Source: Glycomyces fuscus (lineage in GTDB: Bacteria; Actinomycetota; Actinomycetes; Streptosporangiales; Streptosporangiaceae). From it: 44,389 nucleotides of DNA. The DNA is taken from positions 1 to 44,389 of the forward strand of contig NYMS01000039.1 in assembly GCA_002529455.1 (NCBI GenBank), written 5' to 3'. The notes under the pieces were generated by a model. The model ran no database searches, had not been told where the DNA came from, and saw nothing but the letters and a program-made list of their open reading frames with translations. Of the stretch, positions 7,757 to 15,941 are shown piece by piece. A program made the position numbers and the translations under genes. The number at the start of each line of letters is the position of its first letter. Within the stretch, counting starts at the first letter, position 1.

Positions 7757-8595
7757 TGCGCGGCCTCCGCGACCGGGGCCCCGGGGGCCGGGCGCGGGCC
7801 CGGGCGCGAGCGCTGGGCGGGCACGTCCGGCCGGGTGACCTCCCCGTAGCGGCCGAGGCCGATACGGGCGATGTTGCGCACCGACTCGCTGCCCTCGGTG
7901 TAGTAGGCGCAGTGGCCGGGGATGGGTCCGGTGGCGAAGGCGGTGGCGCCGAAGCCGGGGCGCAGCGGCGAGGGCCCGTGGCCCAGGTCCCGCCACCGCC
8001 CCCGGGGGAAGAAGCGGATCCAGTCCGCGGGTCCCAGGGCCGCCCACAGGTTCCCGGTGAAGCCCAGGTCGGCGACGGAGTTCCCGCCCATGCCCGGGCT
8101 GCCCAGGGCCACGCAGTCGTCCACGCGCCCGTGCCGCAGGGCCAGCCCGCACACGACGGTGCCGTAGCTGTGCCCCACCAGCGTGATGCGGGCGGTGCGG
8201 GGCAGGAAGGACGTCAGGCGGGCCAGGTCCTCGGCGCCGCGTTCGGCGGGGCCTCGGAAGGCGGCCTCCGCGAAGCCGCGCGGGGTGTCGTAGCCGACCC
8301 AGACCACGACCGCGGAGCGCTCCCCGGGGGCGAGGGCCTCCATGGTGCGCAGCACCGTCTCCCCGTTGACCCGGGGCCGGGTGGGGCGGTTGGCGTCGAA
8401 GTAGTTGCCCAGGTAGTTGTCGTTGCCCGGGACCAGGACCACGATGTGGTCGGCGGTGGCGACGTCCCCCAGCGCCTCGACGATACGCCCGTCTCCGGTC
8501 TCGTCGTGGGCCAGGAGCCGCAGGCCGTGCCATTCCCGCTCCTCGTAGCGCAGGGGGACGTGGGGCGAAGCGTGACGGGGGCCCGCCGCGATCAT
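7753..8595 (-). CDS. Alpha/beta hydrolase (DUF1023-like)
   Basis: 280-residue protein with an alpha/beta hydrolase core. The nucleophile elbow is GHSYG, and the strand before it reads TARITLVGHSYGTVVCGLAL. An upstream VLVPGNDNYLGNYFD segment and a C-terminal GPIPGHCAYY, supplying the catalytic His region, match actinobacterial DUF1023-type hydrolases; the exact substrate is unknown. ATG at 8595 has GGAG 4 nt upstream. First gene of a three-gene coupled group with the ABC exporter, so it may process or detoxify the exported molecule (inference). No signal peptide is visible. Confidence 0.85.
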   Translation of the reverse strand: MIAAGPRHASPHVPLRYEEREWHGLRLLAHDETGDGRIVEALGDVATADHIVVLVPGNDNYLGNYFDANRPTRPRVNGETVLRTMEALAPGERSAVVVWVGYDTPRGFAEAAFRGPAERGAEDLARLTSFLPRTARITLVGHSYGTVVCGLALRHGRVDDCVALGSPGMGGNSVADLGFTGNLWAALGPADWIRFFPRGRWRDLGHGPSPLRPGFGATAFATGPIPGHCAYYTEGSESVRNIARIGLGRYGEVTRPDVPAQRSRPGPRPAPGAPVAEAAQ

Positions 8596-8920
8596 GACTC
8601 TCCAGGGGACTCGGGTGCCGACAGGTGGGGATCGGACCTTCTTCACGCTAGATCCGCCGCGGGTCCGGCCTCCATGGCGCTGGCTCCCCGAACCGGGTCT
8701 GGCATCGCCCACCCGGTTCCGTGGTGGTGGCACTACCGCCGGGCGTACGGCGCACGGCGGGGCCCGGGGGACCCGGCAAAGAAGACCGGACGTTTTCGGG
8801 TAACCGCGTTGGCAGACAGTCGTGAGCTGGGTTGATAGCGTCGAGCGGCCATACGGGCACCGAGAGTGCCGTCGCCGTGCGCACCGGTGCCCGGTCTCCG
8901 CGAGAGCCTGGGGGTAGTCC
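8596..8920. promoter_or_regulatory. Divergent intergenic region between hydrolase-ABC operon and alcohol dehydrogenase
   Basis: 325 nt without a gene. It should hold promoters for both directions. On the plus strand TTGGCA (8809-8814) and TGATAG (8833-8838) are spaced by 18 nt and could drive the dehydrogenase. No clear operator palindrome was found. Confidence 0.35.
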
Positions 8921-9970
8921 ATGCGAGCCGTGGTCTTCGAGAACTACGAGCAGTTCCCGTCACTCACCGACGTTCCCACACCCGAGCCGGGGCCGGGCGA
9001 GGTGCTCCTGCGGGTGGCGGGGGCGGGCGCCTGCCACTCCGACGTCAGCGTGTACCGCCACTTCAGGGAGGGCCAGGCCGGGGCGCAGAAACCGCCGTTC
9101 GTCCTGGGGCACGAGAACTCCGGTTGGGTGGAGGCGCTCGGCGACGGCGTGAGCGAGCGCGTGCGGGTCGGTGACGCCTACATGGTCTACGGCCCCATCG
9201 GCTGCGGGCACTGCCGCATGTGCGCCGGGGGCCAGGACACCTACTGCGAGAACGCGGCGACCCTGCCCTACATGGCGGTGGGCCTGGGGCGCGACGGCGG
9301 CATGGCCGAGTACGTGACCGTGCCCGCCCACCACCTGGTCCCCCTGGGCGACACCGACCCCGTGGACGCCGCGCCGCTGTCGGACGCGGGCCTGACCCCG
9401 TACCACGCGATCAAGCGGGCGCTGCCGCACCTGGAGGGCGGCGGTCGGCACGCCCTGGTCATCGGCCTGGGCGGCCTGGGGCAGATCGGCGTGCAGATCC
9501 TCAGGGCGCTGACCGGCGCGACGGTGATCGCCACCGACGTCAAGGCCGAGCCGCGCGCCTGGGCCGAGCGCAACGGCGCGGTCACCGTGGGGGCGGGCGA
9601 CCGCCAGGTCGAGGAGATCCGCGAGATCACCGGCGGCCGGGGCGTGGACGCGGCCTTCGACTTCGTGGGCATCACGCCGACCATCGCCACCGCGGCGGCG
9701 GTGATGGCCCAGGGCGGGCGCCTGGCCGTGGTGGGGATCGCGGGCGGCACGCACGAGTTCTCGTTCTTCACCACCCCCTACGAGTCCTACGTCACCAACA
9801 CCTACTGGGGAACCCTGGGTGAGCTGTGGGAGGTGGTGGACATGTACCGGGCGGGGCAGATCCGCCCGGAGGTCGAGCGCTTCACCCTGGACAACGCCCT
9901 GGAGGCCTACCGGAGGCTGGAGGCCGGGGAGGTCTTCGGCCGCGCCGTGGTGGTGCCGCACGAGAGCTGA
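8921..9970 (+). CDS. Zinc-dependent alcohol dehydrogenase, MDR family
   Basis: 349-residue medium-chain NAD(P)-dependent dehydrogenase oxidising alcohols or reducing aldehydes. Catalytic zinc ligands are Cys38 and the GHEN motif (His64, Glu65). The structural-zinc Cys cluster is Cys95, Cys98, Cys101 and Cys109. The Rossmann motif GLGGLG is at 182-187, followed by a strand ending in Asp (ATDVKAEPRAWAE), which suggests NAD rather than NADP. ATG at 8921 with a GGGGG element upstream. Appears monocistronic; 277 nt separate it from the next gene. Natural substrate not deducible. Confidence 0.92.
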   Translation: MRAVVFENYEQFPSLTDVPTPEPGPGEVLLRVAGAGACHSDVSVYRHFREGQAGAQKPPFVLGHENSGWVEALGDGVSERVRVGDAYMVYGPIGCGHCRMCAGGQDTYCENAATLPYMAVGLGRDGGMAEYVTVPAHHLVPLGDTDPVDAAPLSDAGLTPYHAIKRALPHLEGGGRHALVIGLGGLGQIGVQILRALTGATVIATDVKAEPRAWAERNGAVTVGAGDRQVEEIREITGGRGVDAAFDFVGITPTIATAAAVMAQGGRLAVVGIAGGTHEFSFFTTPYESYVTNTYWGTLGELWEVVDMYRAGQIRPEVERFTLDNALEAYRRLEAGEVFGRAVVVPHES

Positions 9971-10247
9971 CCCCGCCGGGCGGCCCCGCGTCCCGGACGT
10001 GAGCCGGTGCGCGCCGAAGGGATCCGGGGCTCCCCCGGCCGACGCGTGTGAGCGACCGGTGGGCGTGGCCGGTTCCCGGGCTTGTGCGCGTGGCCGGTAC
10101 GCGTCGGCCCGGCCCCGGGAGTTCCCGCGCGACCGGCGGACTGCCAGGATGCCGTGCACGGCCGAAGGCCGGACGCGGCGCGCCCGCACGCCACCGGGGC
10201 GGGGCCGGGTCCGGCCGTCCGGCTCCTGACGACGCACGGGAGGACAC

Positions 10248-11033
10248 ATGGATCTGGGGATCGCGGGAAGGGTCGCGCTGGTCACCGCCGCCAGCTCCGG
10301 CCTGGGGCGGGCCATCGCCGTCGCCCTGGCCGCCGAGGGCGTGCACGTGGCGGTCACCGGCCGCAGCGAGGAGCGCCTGGCCGCCACCGTGGAGGAGTGC
10401 GCCGGGCACGGCGTGTCCGCGCTGGCCGTGGCCTGGGACCTGGCCGACCACGGCCGGGCCGACGAGGTGGCCGGGCGCGTGGCAGCCGAACTGGGGCCGG
10501 TGGACATCCTGGTCAACAACACCGGCGGCCCGCCGTCCACCCCGGCTCTGGGTCAGGACTCCGGCCTGTGGGAGGGGATGTACGGCGCCATGGTGCTGCC
10601 GGTCATCCGGCTCACCGACGCCGTGGTCGGCGGGATGCGCGAGCGCGGCTGGGGCCGCGTCATCACCAGCACCTCGTCCGGTCCGATCGCGCCGATCGCG
10701 CGCCTGGGGATCTCCAACACCCTGCGGGCCTCGCTGCACTCCTGGTCCAAGACGGTGGCGAACGAGGTCGCGGCGGACGGGGTGACCGCGAACGTGATCG
10801 TGCCCGGACGGATCGCCACGGCGCGCACGGAGGCGCTGGACCGCGGGCGCGCCGAGCGCGAGGGCCGCACGGTGGAGGAGGTCGGACACGACGCACGCGC
10901 CGGGATCCCCGCCGGGCGGTACGGCAGGCCGGAGGAGTACGGGGCGGTGGCCGCGTTCCTGGCCAGTCGGCAGGCGGCGTACGTCACGGGCTCGGTGGTG
11001 CGGGTGGACGGCGGCCAGATCCCCGCGGTGTGA
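10248..11033 (+). CDS. SDR-fold protein with degenerate active site (FabG-like)
   Basis: 261-residue short-chain dehydrogenase/reductase fold. The cofactor loop is TAASSGLGRAIA, with Ala in place of the first Gly of TGxxxGxG. NNTGGPP replaces NNAG, and a Ser run stands at the catalytic Ser position (STSSGPIAP). Where classical SDRs have YxxxK this protein has SNTLR (156-160), and no nearby Tyr can substitute. A related divergent FabG-like subgroup is known, so this is probably a family trait and not a recent mutation. ATG at 10248 has GGAGG 4 nt upstream. It could be a reductase with altered chemistry or a non-catalytic binder. Confidence 0.88.
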   Translation: MDLGIAGRVALVTAASSGLGRAIAVALAAEGVHVAVTGRSEERLAATVEECAGHGVSALAVAWDLADHGRADEVAGRVAAELGPVDILVNNTGGPPSTPALGQDSGLWEGMYGAMVLPVIRLTDAVVGGMRERGWGRVITSTSSGPIAPIARLGISNTLRASLHSWSKTVANEVAADGVTANVIVPGRIATARTEALDRGRAEREGRTVEEVGHDARAGIPAGRYGRPEEYGAVAAFLASRQAAYVTGSVVRVDGGQIPAV

Positions 11034-11035
11034 GC

Positions 11036-11094
11036 CCTCGCCCGCGGCCCTCCCCTCCCCCTCGCGGAGGGGCGGAGGGGCGGGCCGGGCGAGG
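11036..11094 (+). terminator. Terminator-like hairpin after the SDR gene
   Basis: Starts 3 nt after the SDR stop codon. The outer stem is CCTCGCCCG (11036-11044) with CGGGCGAGG (11086-11094), and the interior is C-rich facing G-rich sequence that extends the pairing. No T-run. Confidence 0.55.
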
Positions 11095-11300
11095 AGAACG
11101 AGCCGGACCGCGACCGCCGCTCCGGCGGCGGGTCCGGGTCCGGACCAGGGCGCCCCGTCCGCTCGTGGCGGCCGTGCGGCCGCGTTCCCGCGTCGAAACC
11201 GGCGCCGCGTGTGATGTCATCCACGCGTTGGGACCTCTCCTGCGGGCACACCCTTACGGACATCTGACGGTGCTCTCCCCGGTCTGGGGCATGGGCCCCT

Positions 11301-11331
11301 CCCCTGCCTGGGGGCAGGGGGTTCCGGAACC
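11301..11331 (-). repeat. Hairpin plus palindrome, probable right end of the IS200/IS605-type relic
   Basis: CCCCTGCC (11301-11308) pairs with GGCAGGGG (11313-11320) and abuts the perfect palindrome GGTTCCGGAACC (11320-11331). On the minus strand this reads as GGAACC followed by a strong short hairpin and GGGGAGG. That resembles the end structure found 3' of tnpB in IS1341-type elements, where the guide-RNA scaffold lies. It sits 120 nt downstream of the TnpB N-terminal fragment. Confidence 0.45.
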
Positions 11332-11450
11332 ACCCGCCGGTGTCCCGGGCCCCGCCACGGGTCGCCCCGTGGTCCTCCTGCTTCGCCGCCGTCCGTCGTC
11401 CGGTGTGCCGGGCGGCGGTGTGTCCGACGGGGGGCGCGGTCGCGGATCGG

Positions 11451-11546
11451 GCACACGCGCCCGAACGTGTGCGAGAACTCGGCTGCCTGCTCATCGGTGG
11501 GGTAGGGGCGGTACCGGTAGGCCCGTTCCACGGCCTTCCCGGCCAT
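11451..11546 (-). pseudogene. tnpB: TnpB/OrfB (IS200/IS605 family) N-terminal remnant
   Basis: On the minus strand a 32-codon stretch reads MAGKAVERAYRYRPYPTDEQ and continues AAEFSHTFGRVC. This is the highly conserved N-terminus of OrfB/TnpB RNA-guided nucleases. Immediately after it the protein similarity stops; the following frame is Arg/Pro-rich and lacks the zinc-ribbon and RuvC-like motifs. With the hairpin at 11301-11331 this looks like an element that kept its ends but lost almost all of tnpB. The surrounding 11095-11644 gap holds no other supported gene. Confidence 0.6.
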
Positions 11547-11644
11547 GGTCCACACCGTGGTGGCCGCCCTGCGATCGCTTGAGGGAAGTGCAACGGAAAG
11601 TGACAGGAAGGAGAGGGCGTTTCCTCCCCACCCCGAAGGACGGG

Positions 11645-13144
11645 GTGTCCACGCCCGACAACCAGATGAGCCTTATGAGCCGACTCCAACGGGCTGACAA
11701 GAAGGTCTACGACCGGGTGACCGCTCTGGGGCCTCCGTCCCTGGACTCCTACACCCCCAAGTTCGTACAGGCGACCGACAACATGGCGCCGTGGTTCCTG
11801 ATGTCGGCCACCCTCGCCGCCACGGGCGGCCCCAGCCTGCGGCGCACCGCCCTGCGCGCGATCCTCGCCGCGGGCGCCGCCAACCTGTTCTCGGCGGGCG
11901 TCAAGCAGCTGTCCGGACGCACCCGCCCGGACAACTCGGCCGTACCGGCCGCGCGCAGCCCCTACCGCTCCTACCCGAGCACCTCCTTCCCCTCCGGTCA
12001 CACCGCCGCGGCCGCCGCCTACGCGAGCGGGGTGTTGATAGACGCGCCCAAGCCGCTGGCCGGGCTGGTCGCGCTCCTGGCGGGCGGGGTGGCGTTCTCA
12101 CGCGTGCACAGCGGTGTCCACTACCCCGGCGACGTGCTCGCCGGGATGGCCATCGGGTGCGGTGCGGCCCTGCTCGCCGGGACGGTGGTGCCGCCCCGTC
12201 CCGAGCTGGTCTTCGGCGCGCGCACCGTGCCCGACGGGGAGACCGAGGTGGACCGCGACGGGGCCGGGGTGACCGTGGTGGTCAACCCGCGCTCGGCCGC
12301 GGGTACGGTGCCCGGGCTGACCGTCGCCGACGTCACGAGCAAGGTGGCGCGGGCGCTGCCCAAGGCGCGGATCATCCCGCTGTCGGCCGACGACGACGTG
12401 GTCGGGGTCATGGACCAGGCGGCGCGTACCTGCGAGGTGCTGGCGGTGGCGGGCGGCGACGGCACCGTCAACGCCGGGGCGCAGGCGGCGCTCGACCACG
12501 ACCGCCCGCTGCTGGTGCTGCCGGACGGCACCCTGAACAACTTCGCCCGCACCCTGGGGCTGTCCTCGGTGGACACCGCGCTGCGGGCGTTCGACGACGG
12601 ACGCCTGGCCCGGGTGGACGTGGGCGAGGTGGACGGGCGGATCTTCCTCAACACGGCCTCGTTCGGCTCCTACCCGCGCATGGTGGACCGGCGCGACAAG
12701 TGGGCCGACCGGATCGGCAAGTGGCCCGCGTTCGCGCTGGCCCTGTGGCAGGACCTGCGGGAGGTGAGCCCGATCTCGGCGGTGGTCGACGGTGAGCCCG
12801 CCAAGGTGTGGTGGGCGTTCGTGGGCAACTGCCGGTACCGCACGCACGGTCGGGTGCCCGCGCTGCGCGAGCAGATGGACGACGGGCGGCTGGACGTGCG
12901 GGTGCTCACCGCCCGGGCGCCCTTCCCCCGGCTGCGCGCCGCCGCGGACGTGCTGCTGGGCAAGTTCGCGCACGGCGAGGGCTACTTCGAGCGGCTGACC
13001 ACGAAGCTGTCGCTGACCATCCCGGGTGAGCCCAGGCTGCTGGCCGTGGACGGCGAGGTCGTGGAGGGGTCGCGGACGGTGGTCTTCACCAAGCGGCACG
13101 CGGCCCTGCGGGTGTTCGTGCCCGCCTCCGAAGCCGGTAGGTGA
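11645..13144 (+). CDS. Bifunctional PAP2 phosphatase / diacylglycerol (lipid) kinase-like protein
   Basis: 499-residue fusion. The PAP2 domain (about 40-185) carries all three signature motifs: KQLSGRTRP, PSGH (SFPSGHT) and SRVHSGVHYPGD. It removes phosphate from lipid phosphates. The second half (about 205-499) is a YegS/DAGK-type kinase with GGDGT at 270-274 and PDGTLNNFART at 293-303. Fusions of these opposing activities occur in actinobacteria and suggest lipid phosphate turnover at the membrane. GTG at 11645 has AAGGA 4 nt upstream and is preferred to ATGs at 11666 and 11675, which lack one. Appears monocistronic. Confidence 0.92.
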   Translation: MSTPDNQMSLMSRLQRADKKVYDRVTALGPPSLDSYTPKFVQATDNMAPWFLMSATLAATGGPSLRRTALRAILAAGAANLFSAGVKQLSGRTRPDNSAVPAARSPYRSYPSTSFPSGHTAAAAAYASGVLIDAPKPLAGLVALLAGGVAFSRVHSGVHYPGDVLAGMAIGCGAALLAGTVVPPRPELVFGARTVPDGETEVDRDGAGVTVVVNPRSAAGTVPGLTVADVTSKVARALPKARIIPLSADDDVVGVMDQAARTCEVLAVAGGDGTVNAGAQAALDHDRPLLVLPDGTLNNFARTLGLSSVDTALRAFDDGRLARVDVGEVDGRIFLNTASFGSYPRMVDRRDKWADRIGKWPAFALALWQDLREVSPISAVVDGEPAKVWWAFVGNCRYRTHGRVPALREQMDDGRLDVRVLTARAPFPRLRAAADVLLGKFAHGEGYFERLTTKLSLTIPGEPRLLAVDGEVVEGSRTVVFTKRHAALRVFVPASEAGR

Positions 13145-13161
13145 GCACCGGTGGGCCGACA

Positions 13162-13221
13162 CCGGCGGGGCGCCGACCGGACCGCGCGGCCACGGCCGCC
13201 GGTGCGGCGGCGCCCCGCCGG
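13162..13221. terminator. Bidirectional terminator-like hairpin between convergent genes
   Basis: Perfect 14-bp inverted repeat (13162-13175 with 13208-13221; CCGGCGGGGCGCCG) between the 3' end of the PAP2/kinase gene on plus and the DoxX gene on minus. The loop can fold further. Position suits termination in both directions. Confidence 0.55.
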
Positions 13222-13303
13222 CTCCCGGCACCGGGCGGCCCCTGGCCGGCCCTCCGGATCCGGGCACGGGGATCCGCGGCCGTCCACGGAGCCGCGCGGG
13301 AGG

Positions 13304-13747
13304 TCAGCGGCGGCGGCGCCGGCAGGAGCTCCGGCCGGTGTCGCCGCCCAGCAGGAGGCTGAGCCCGGCCCCCAGCAGCCACGCGTCCTTGGACAGGGGC
13401 AGCCCCTGCTCGGTCGGGCGCAGGCTCTGGGGGCGGCGCATGCCCGGGGTGCGCAGGTAGAGGCCGAGCAGGCCCGCGGCGAAGGCGGTCAGGCCCGCGC
13501 CCGCGACCCGGCTCGGTACGACGGGGACCAGCAGGGCCGCGCCCAGGGCGATCTCGCCGGCCGACAGCAGCCGGATGAAGGTGACGGGGTCCATGTCCTT
13601 GAGGAAGGGGTAGGTCCCCGCCGCCATCCCGTGGAGCCCCTGCGCGGTCTCCTCGTCGGCACCGCGCTTCTCCAGTCCGGAGTTGAGGACGGACGCCCCC
13701 GTGACGATGCGCAGCGGCAGGTCGCGCTTGCTGAGGGGCAGGTTCAT
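13304..13747 (-). CDS. DoxX family membrane protein
   Basis: 147-residue protein of the DoxX family with four predicted membrane segments. These include the stretch LLSAGEIALGAALLVPVVP, where DoxX proteins carry a conserved Glu, and a C-terminal LLGAGLSLLLGG. Family members are linked to quinol or thiol redox processes in the membrane, with function rarely proven. ATG at 13747 has GGAG 5 nt upstream. The protein ends in a short Arg-rich tail. Monocistronic, convergent with the PAP2/kinase gene. Confidence 0.85.
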   Translation of the reverse strand: MNLPLSKRDLPLRIVTGASVLNSGLEKRGADEETAQGLHGMAAGTYPFLKDMDPVTFIRLLSAGEIALGAALLVPVVPSRVAGAGLTAFAAGLLGLYLRTPGMRRPQSLRPTEQGLPLSKDAWLLGAGLSLLLGGDTGRSSCRRRRR

Positions 13748-13912
13748 GGTCGCTCCAACACCTGGTCGGGTCCGTGGTGTGCCCGGTCGGCCGGGAGTGG
13801 CCCGGCAGCACTGGCGACAGCCCTTTTCCGTTACTGAGAGTCACGCTTATGCTACCCAAAGCAGGCGGCGGGGACGGCGCGGACCCGCCGGGGCCCGCGC
13901 ATCCCGGCGGTG

Positions 13913-14905
13913 TCAGCGGACGGTGGAGCGCTCCCCGGCACCGAGGCGTTCGACGGTGCGGACCAGGTCCCGCCAGGCCCGGGAGGTGTCGGGCCCGCCC
14001 TGGTGGGGCCCGGAGAACCAGTCGACGAACTCGACGACGTCCCGCAGGTCCCAGCGCAGCCGGTACAGGTCCATCAGGGCGCGGTCGGGTTCGTGCCCGC
14101 TGGCCTCGGCGTAGCGGGCCAGCTCGGCGGGGTCGTCGGTGACCAGCCACAGGTCGCGCTCGGGGACGGCCAGTCCGACGGTGTCCCAGTCGACCAGAAG
14201 CGGGCGGTCGCCGCACCACAGCAGGTTGCCGGGGTGGGGCTCGCCGTGGGTGAGGACCGCGGTCGCGCCCTCCAGGGCCGCGGCGCCGCGGTCGGACTCC
14301 GCCAGCCGCTCGCGCAGCACCCCGGCGTGTTCGGCGAGCAGGTCGGCGGTGGGCGCGGCGTGGGGCCCCGCGTCGCCGATCGCGGCGGGGCGCTCCAGGA
14401 GCGCGGCCAGCCGGTCCTGGCCGGGGAGGCGGGCCTCGACCTCGGGCGCGTCCCCCGGAGCGCTCCGGTGCAGCTGGGCGAGGGTGTCCAGGAGCCGGGC
14501 CCGCCGGTCGTCGGTCAGCGCGCCGCCGAAGTCGCCGGGTTCTCCCTCCACGCGGGGGAAGACGCTGAGCGCGTACCGGTCGTCGACCGGCACGACGGTG
14601 TCCCCGCCCGGGGTGCGCAGGGGGGCGACGACGAACCCGAGCCCCTCCTCGTCGTGCAGCCGGGCGGCGGTGTCCATGGCCTGGACGAGGCGCCGCCGCA
14701 CGGCCGCCGGGTCCGGGCCGAGGAAGGACTTGTGGGCGAGGTCGGCCACGGTGGTGAACCACCGGCGCCCCAGGGTGTCGGTGACGCTCCAGTGGTGGTC
14801 GCCGAAACCCAGGGGCAGGTGGTCGAGCGCGGTCGCGTGGATGCCCCACGACGCGGCCAGCGCGTCGTGCAGGCGTGGTTCCAGGTCCGTCAGCCGTTCG
14901 CGCAT
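13913..14905 (-). CDS. Aminoglycoside phosphotransferase (APH)-fold kinase
   Basis: 330-residue kinase-like protein of the APH/choline kinase fold, transferring ATP phosphate to a small molecule or peptide. The catalytic loop reads THGEPHPGN (His220, Glu222), so the usual catalytic Asp of HGD is Glu; the magnesium site DWD (239-241) is intact. The N-lobe has LGFGDHHWSV and a Lys at 59. HGE is seen in a subset of the family, so activity is not excluded. ATG at 14905 has no Shine-Dalgarno but a TAGTTT hexamer 6 nt upstream, suggesting a leaderless mRNA. Resistance to spectinomycin-like drugs is only one possibility. Confidence 0.85.
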   Translation of the reverse strand: MRERLTDLEPRLHDALAASWGIHATALDHLPLGFGDHHWSVTDTLGRRWFTTVADLAHKSFLGPDPAAVRRRLVQAMDTAARLHDEEGLGFVVAPLRTPGGDTVVPVDDRYALSVFPRVEGEPGDFGGALTDDRRARLLDTLAQLHRSAPGDAPEVEARLPGQDRLAALLERPAAIGDAGPHAAPTADLLAEHAGVLRERLAESDRGAAALEGATAVLTHGEPHPGNLLWCGDRPLLVDWDTVGLAVPERDLWLVTDDPAELARYAEASGHEPDRALMDLYRLRWDLRDVVEFVDWFSGPHQGGPDTSRAWRDLVRTVERLGAGERSTVR

Positions 14906-14991
14906 GCGGCGAAACTACCAGCCGGTCCGCGCCGGGTCCGGGAACGTCCGCGGGGGGCGCGGCACGGGCGCGGGAGGCCCCGCGGCCGTGC

Positions 14992-15717
14992 CTAGTCGGT
15001 GCTCGCGGTGGCGAGGAGGCGCGCGAGGGCGTCCCCGTCCCCGGTGACCCGCACCCGGGAGGCGTCGACCCGTCCCCACAGCAGGAGCAGCAGGTCGGAG
15101 GCGGTGCCCTCCACGGTGGCCGCGGCGCCCTCCTCGGCCGCGGGCCGCGTCCGCCAGGTGTCCCCGGCCGGTTCCACGGTCCAGGCCCGCCCGGCGTCGG
15201 AGGCCCTCAGGCACACCGCCGCGTCGAAGCCCTCGGGCGGTTTCCCGCCCTGGGGCAGCATGAACACCAGGAACTCGTCCACCCCGTCGGCGGCCAGAGC
15301 GGCGGGCAGCTCGGGCGCCCGCCCCACGGCGTCGCGGGCGTCCCAGGCGTGTACGAGGGTCTCCTGGGCCATCCGGCGCTGGATGAAGGCGGCGTCCTTC
15401 TGCGCGGCCCACGTCCACCGCGGGGCGGACGGGTCCAGCCCGGCCAGGAAGTCGGCCGTCCTCTCCAGGCCGTCGCGGTACCAGCCCAGGAGGTCGTCGT
15501 CGGCGGGCCGCTCGGGCCCGGTGTGGTCCTCGTCCCCGGAGATCTCGCCCGTGGCGATCCCGAACCAGAAGAAGTGGACCTCGCCGGTGTGCCACACCAG
15601 GTCGGCGACGCTCCACCCGGGGCAGCTGGGCACGGGGCGGTCCAGGTTGCCCTCGGCGGCGTCGGCGAGGGCGGCGCCGCTCTCGCGGAGGGCGGCGATG
15701 TAGTGGGAGGTGTCCAT
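14992..15717 (-). CDS. Maleylpyruvate isomerase family, mycothiol-dependent-type (DinB/MDMPI fold) protein
   Basis: 241-residue protein with an MDMPI N-terminal four-helix metal-binding domain. It opens with the substrate/metal region SCPGWSVADLVWHTGEVHFF and has RRMAQETLVHAWDA, which supplies the Glu and His ligands of the metal site (VWH, ETLVHAWD). A C-terminal SCP2-like segment follows. Family members use mycothiol, the actinobacterial thiol, for isomerisation or detoxification; the actual reaction is unknown. ATG at 15717 lacks a Shine-Dalgarno and has TAGCGT 8 nt upstream, a leaderless pattern. It lies 86 nt upstream of the APH-like gene on the same strand. Confidence 0.85.
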   Translation of the reverse strand: MDTSHYIAALRESGAALADAAEGNLDRPVPSCPGWSVADLVWHTGEVHFFWFGIATGEISGDEDHTGPERPADDDLLGWYRDGLERTADFLAGLDPSAPRWTWAAQKDAAFIQRRMAQETLVHAWDARDAVGRAPELPAALAADGVDEFLVFMLPQGGKPPEGFDAAVCLRASDAGRAWTVEPAGDTWRTRPAAEEGAAATVEGTASDLLLLLWGRVDASRVRVTGDGDALARLLATASTD

Positions 15718-15822
15718 GGCCCGGGACGCTACACGAGCCCCGCCCGCGAGGCCCGCGCTTTTCGGGGCGCTCCCCGGCGGCCTCCGGGAGCTCCCGGCCG
15801 GTCGCCGCCCCCGCCGATCCCC

Positions 15823-15859
15823 CGACTTGGTGAAATCACCGTAAACGTGCGCCAAGTCG
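15823..15859. promoter_or_regulatory. Nested inverted repeats in a divergent promoter region
   Basis: CGACTTGG (15823-15830) and CCAAGTCG (15852-15859) form an 8-bp inverted repeat. Inside it GGTGA/TCACC (15829-15840) forms a second one. The region lies between the divergent MDMPI-like gene and the membrane-anchored protein gene, so it may be an operator. The binding protein is unknown. Confidence 0.35.
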
Positions 15860-15941
15860 ACGCCGTGCCACCAACGCGCGCGCACCCGGATGTTTCGCTT
15901 GCTGCGAGAGTCCGACCACCGTACGTGACGAGGGGAACGCC

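Noticed and set aside
7757..8533. Upstream extension of the ABC ATPase frame
   Set aside because: It is the shadow of the overlapping alpha/beta hydrolase; GTG at 7756 has GGAGG and a 4-nt overlap.
10082..11644. Very long plus-strand open frame leading into the PAP2/kinase gene
   Set aside because: It crosses the SDR gene out of frame and encodes Arg/Gly-rich sequence; GTG 11645 with AAGGA is the real start.
14230..14252. HGE instead of HGD in the APH-like kinase as an inactive enzyme
   Set aside because: A subset of the family has HGE and the DWD metal site is intact, so loss of function is not supported.
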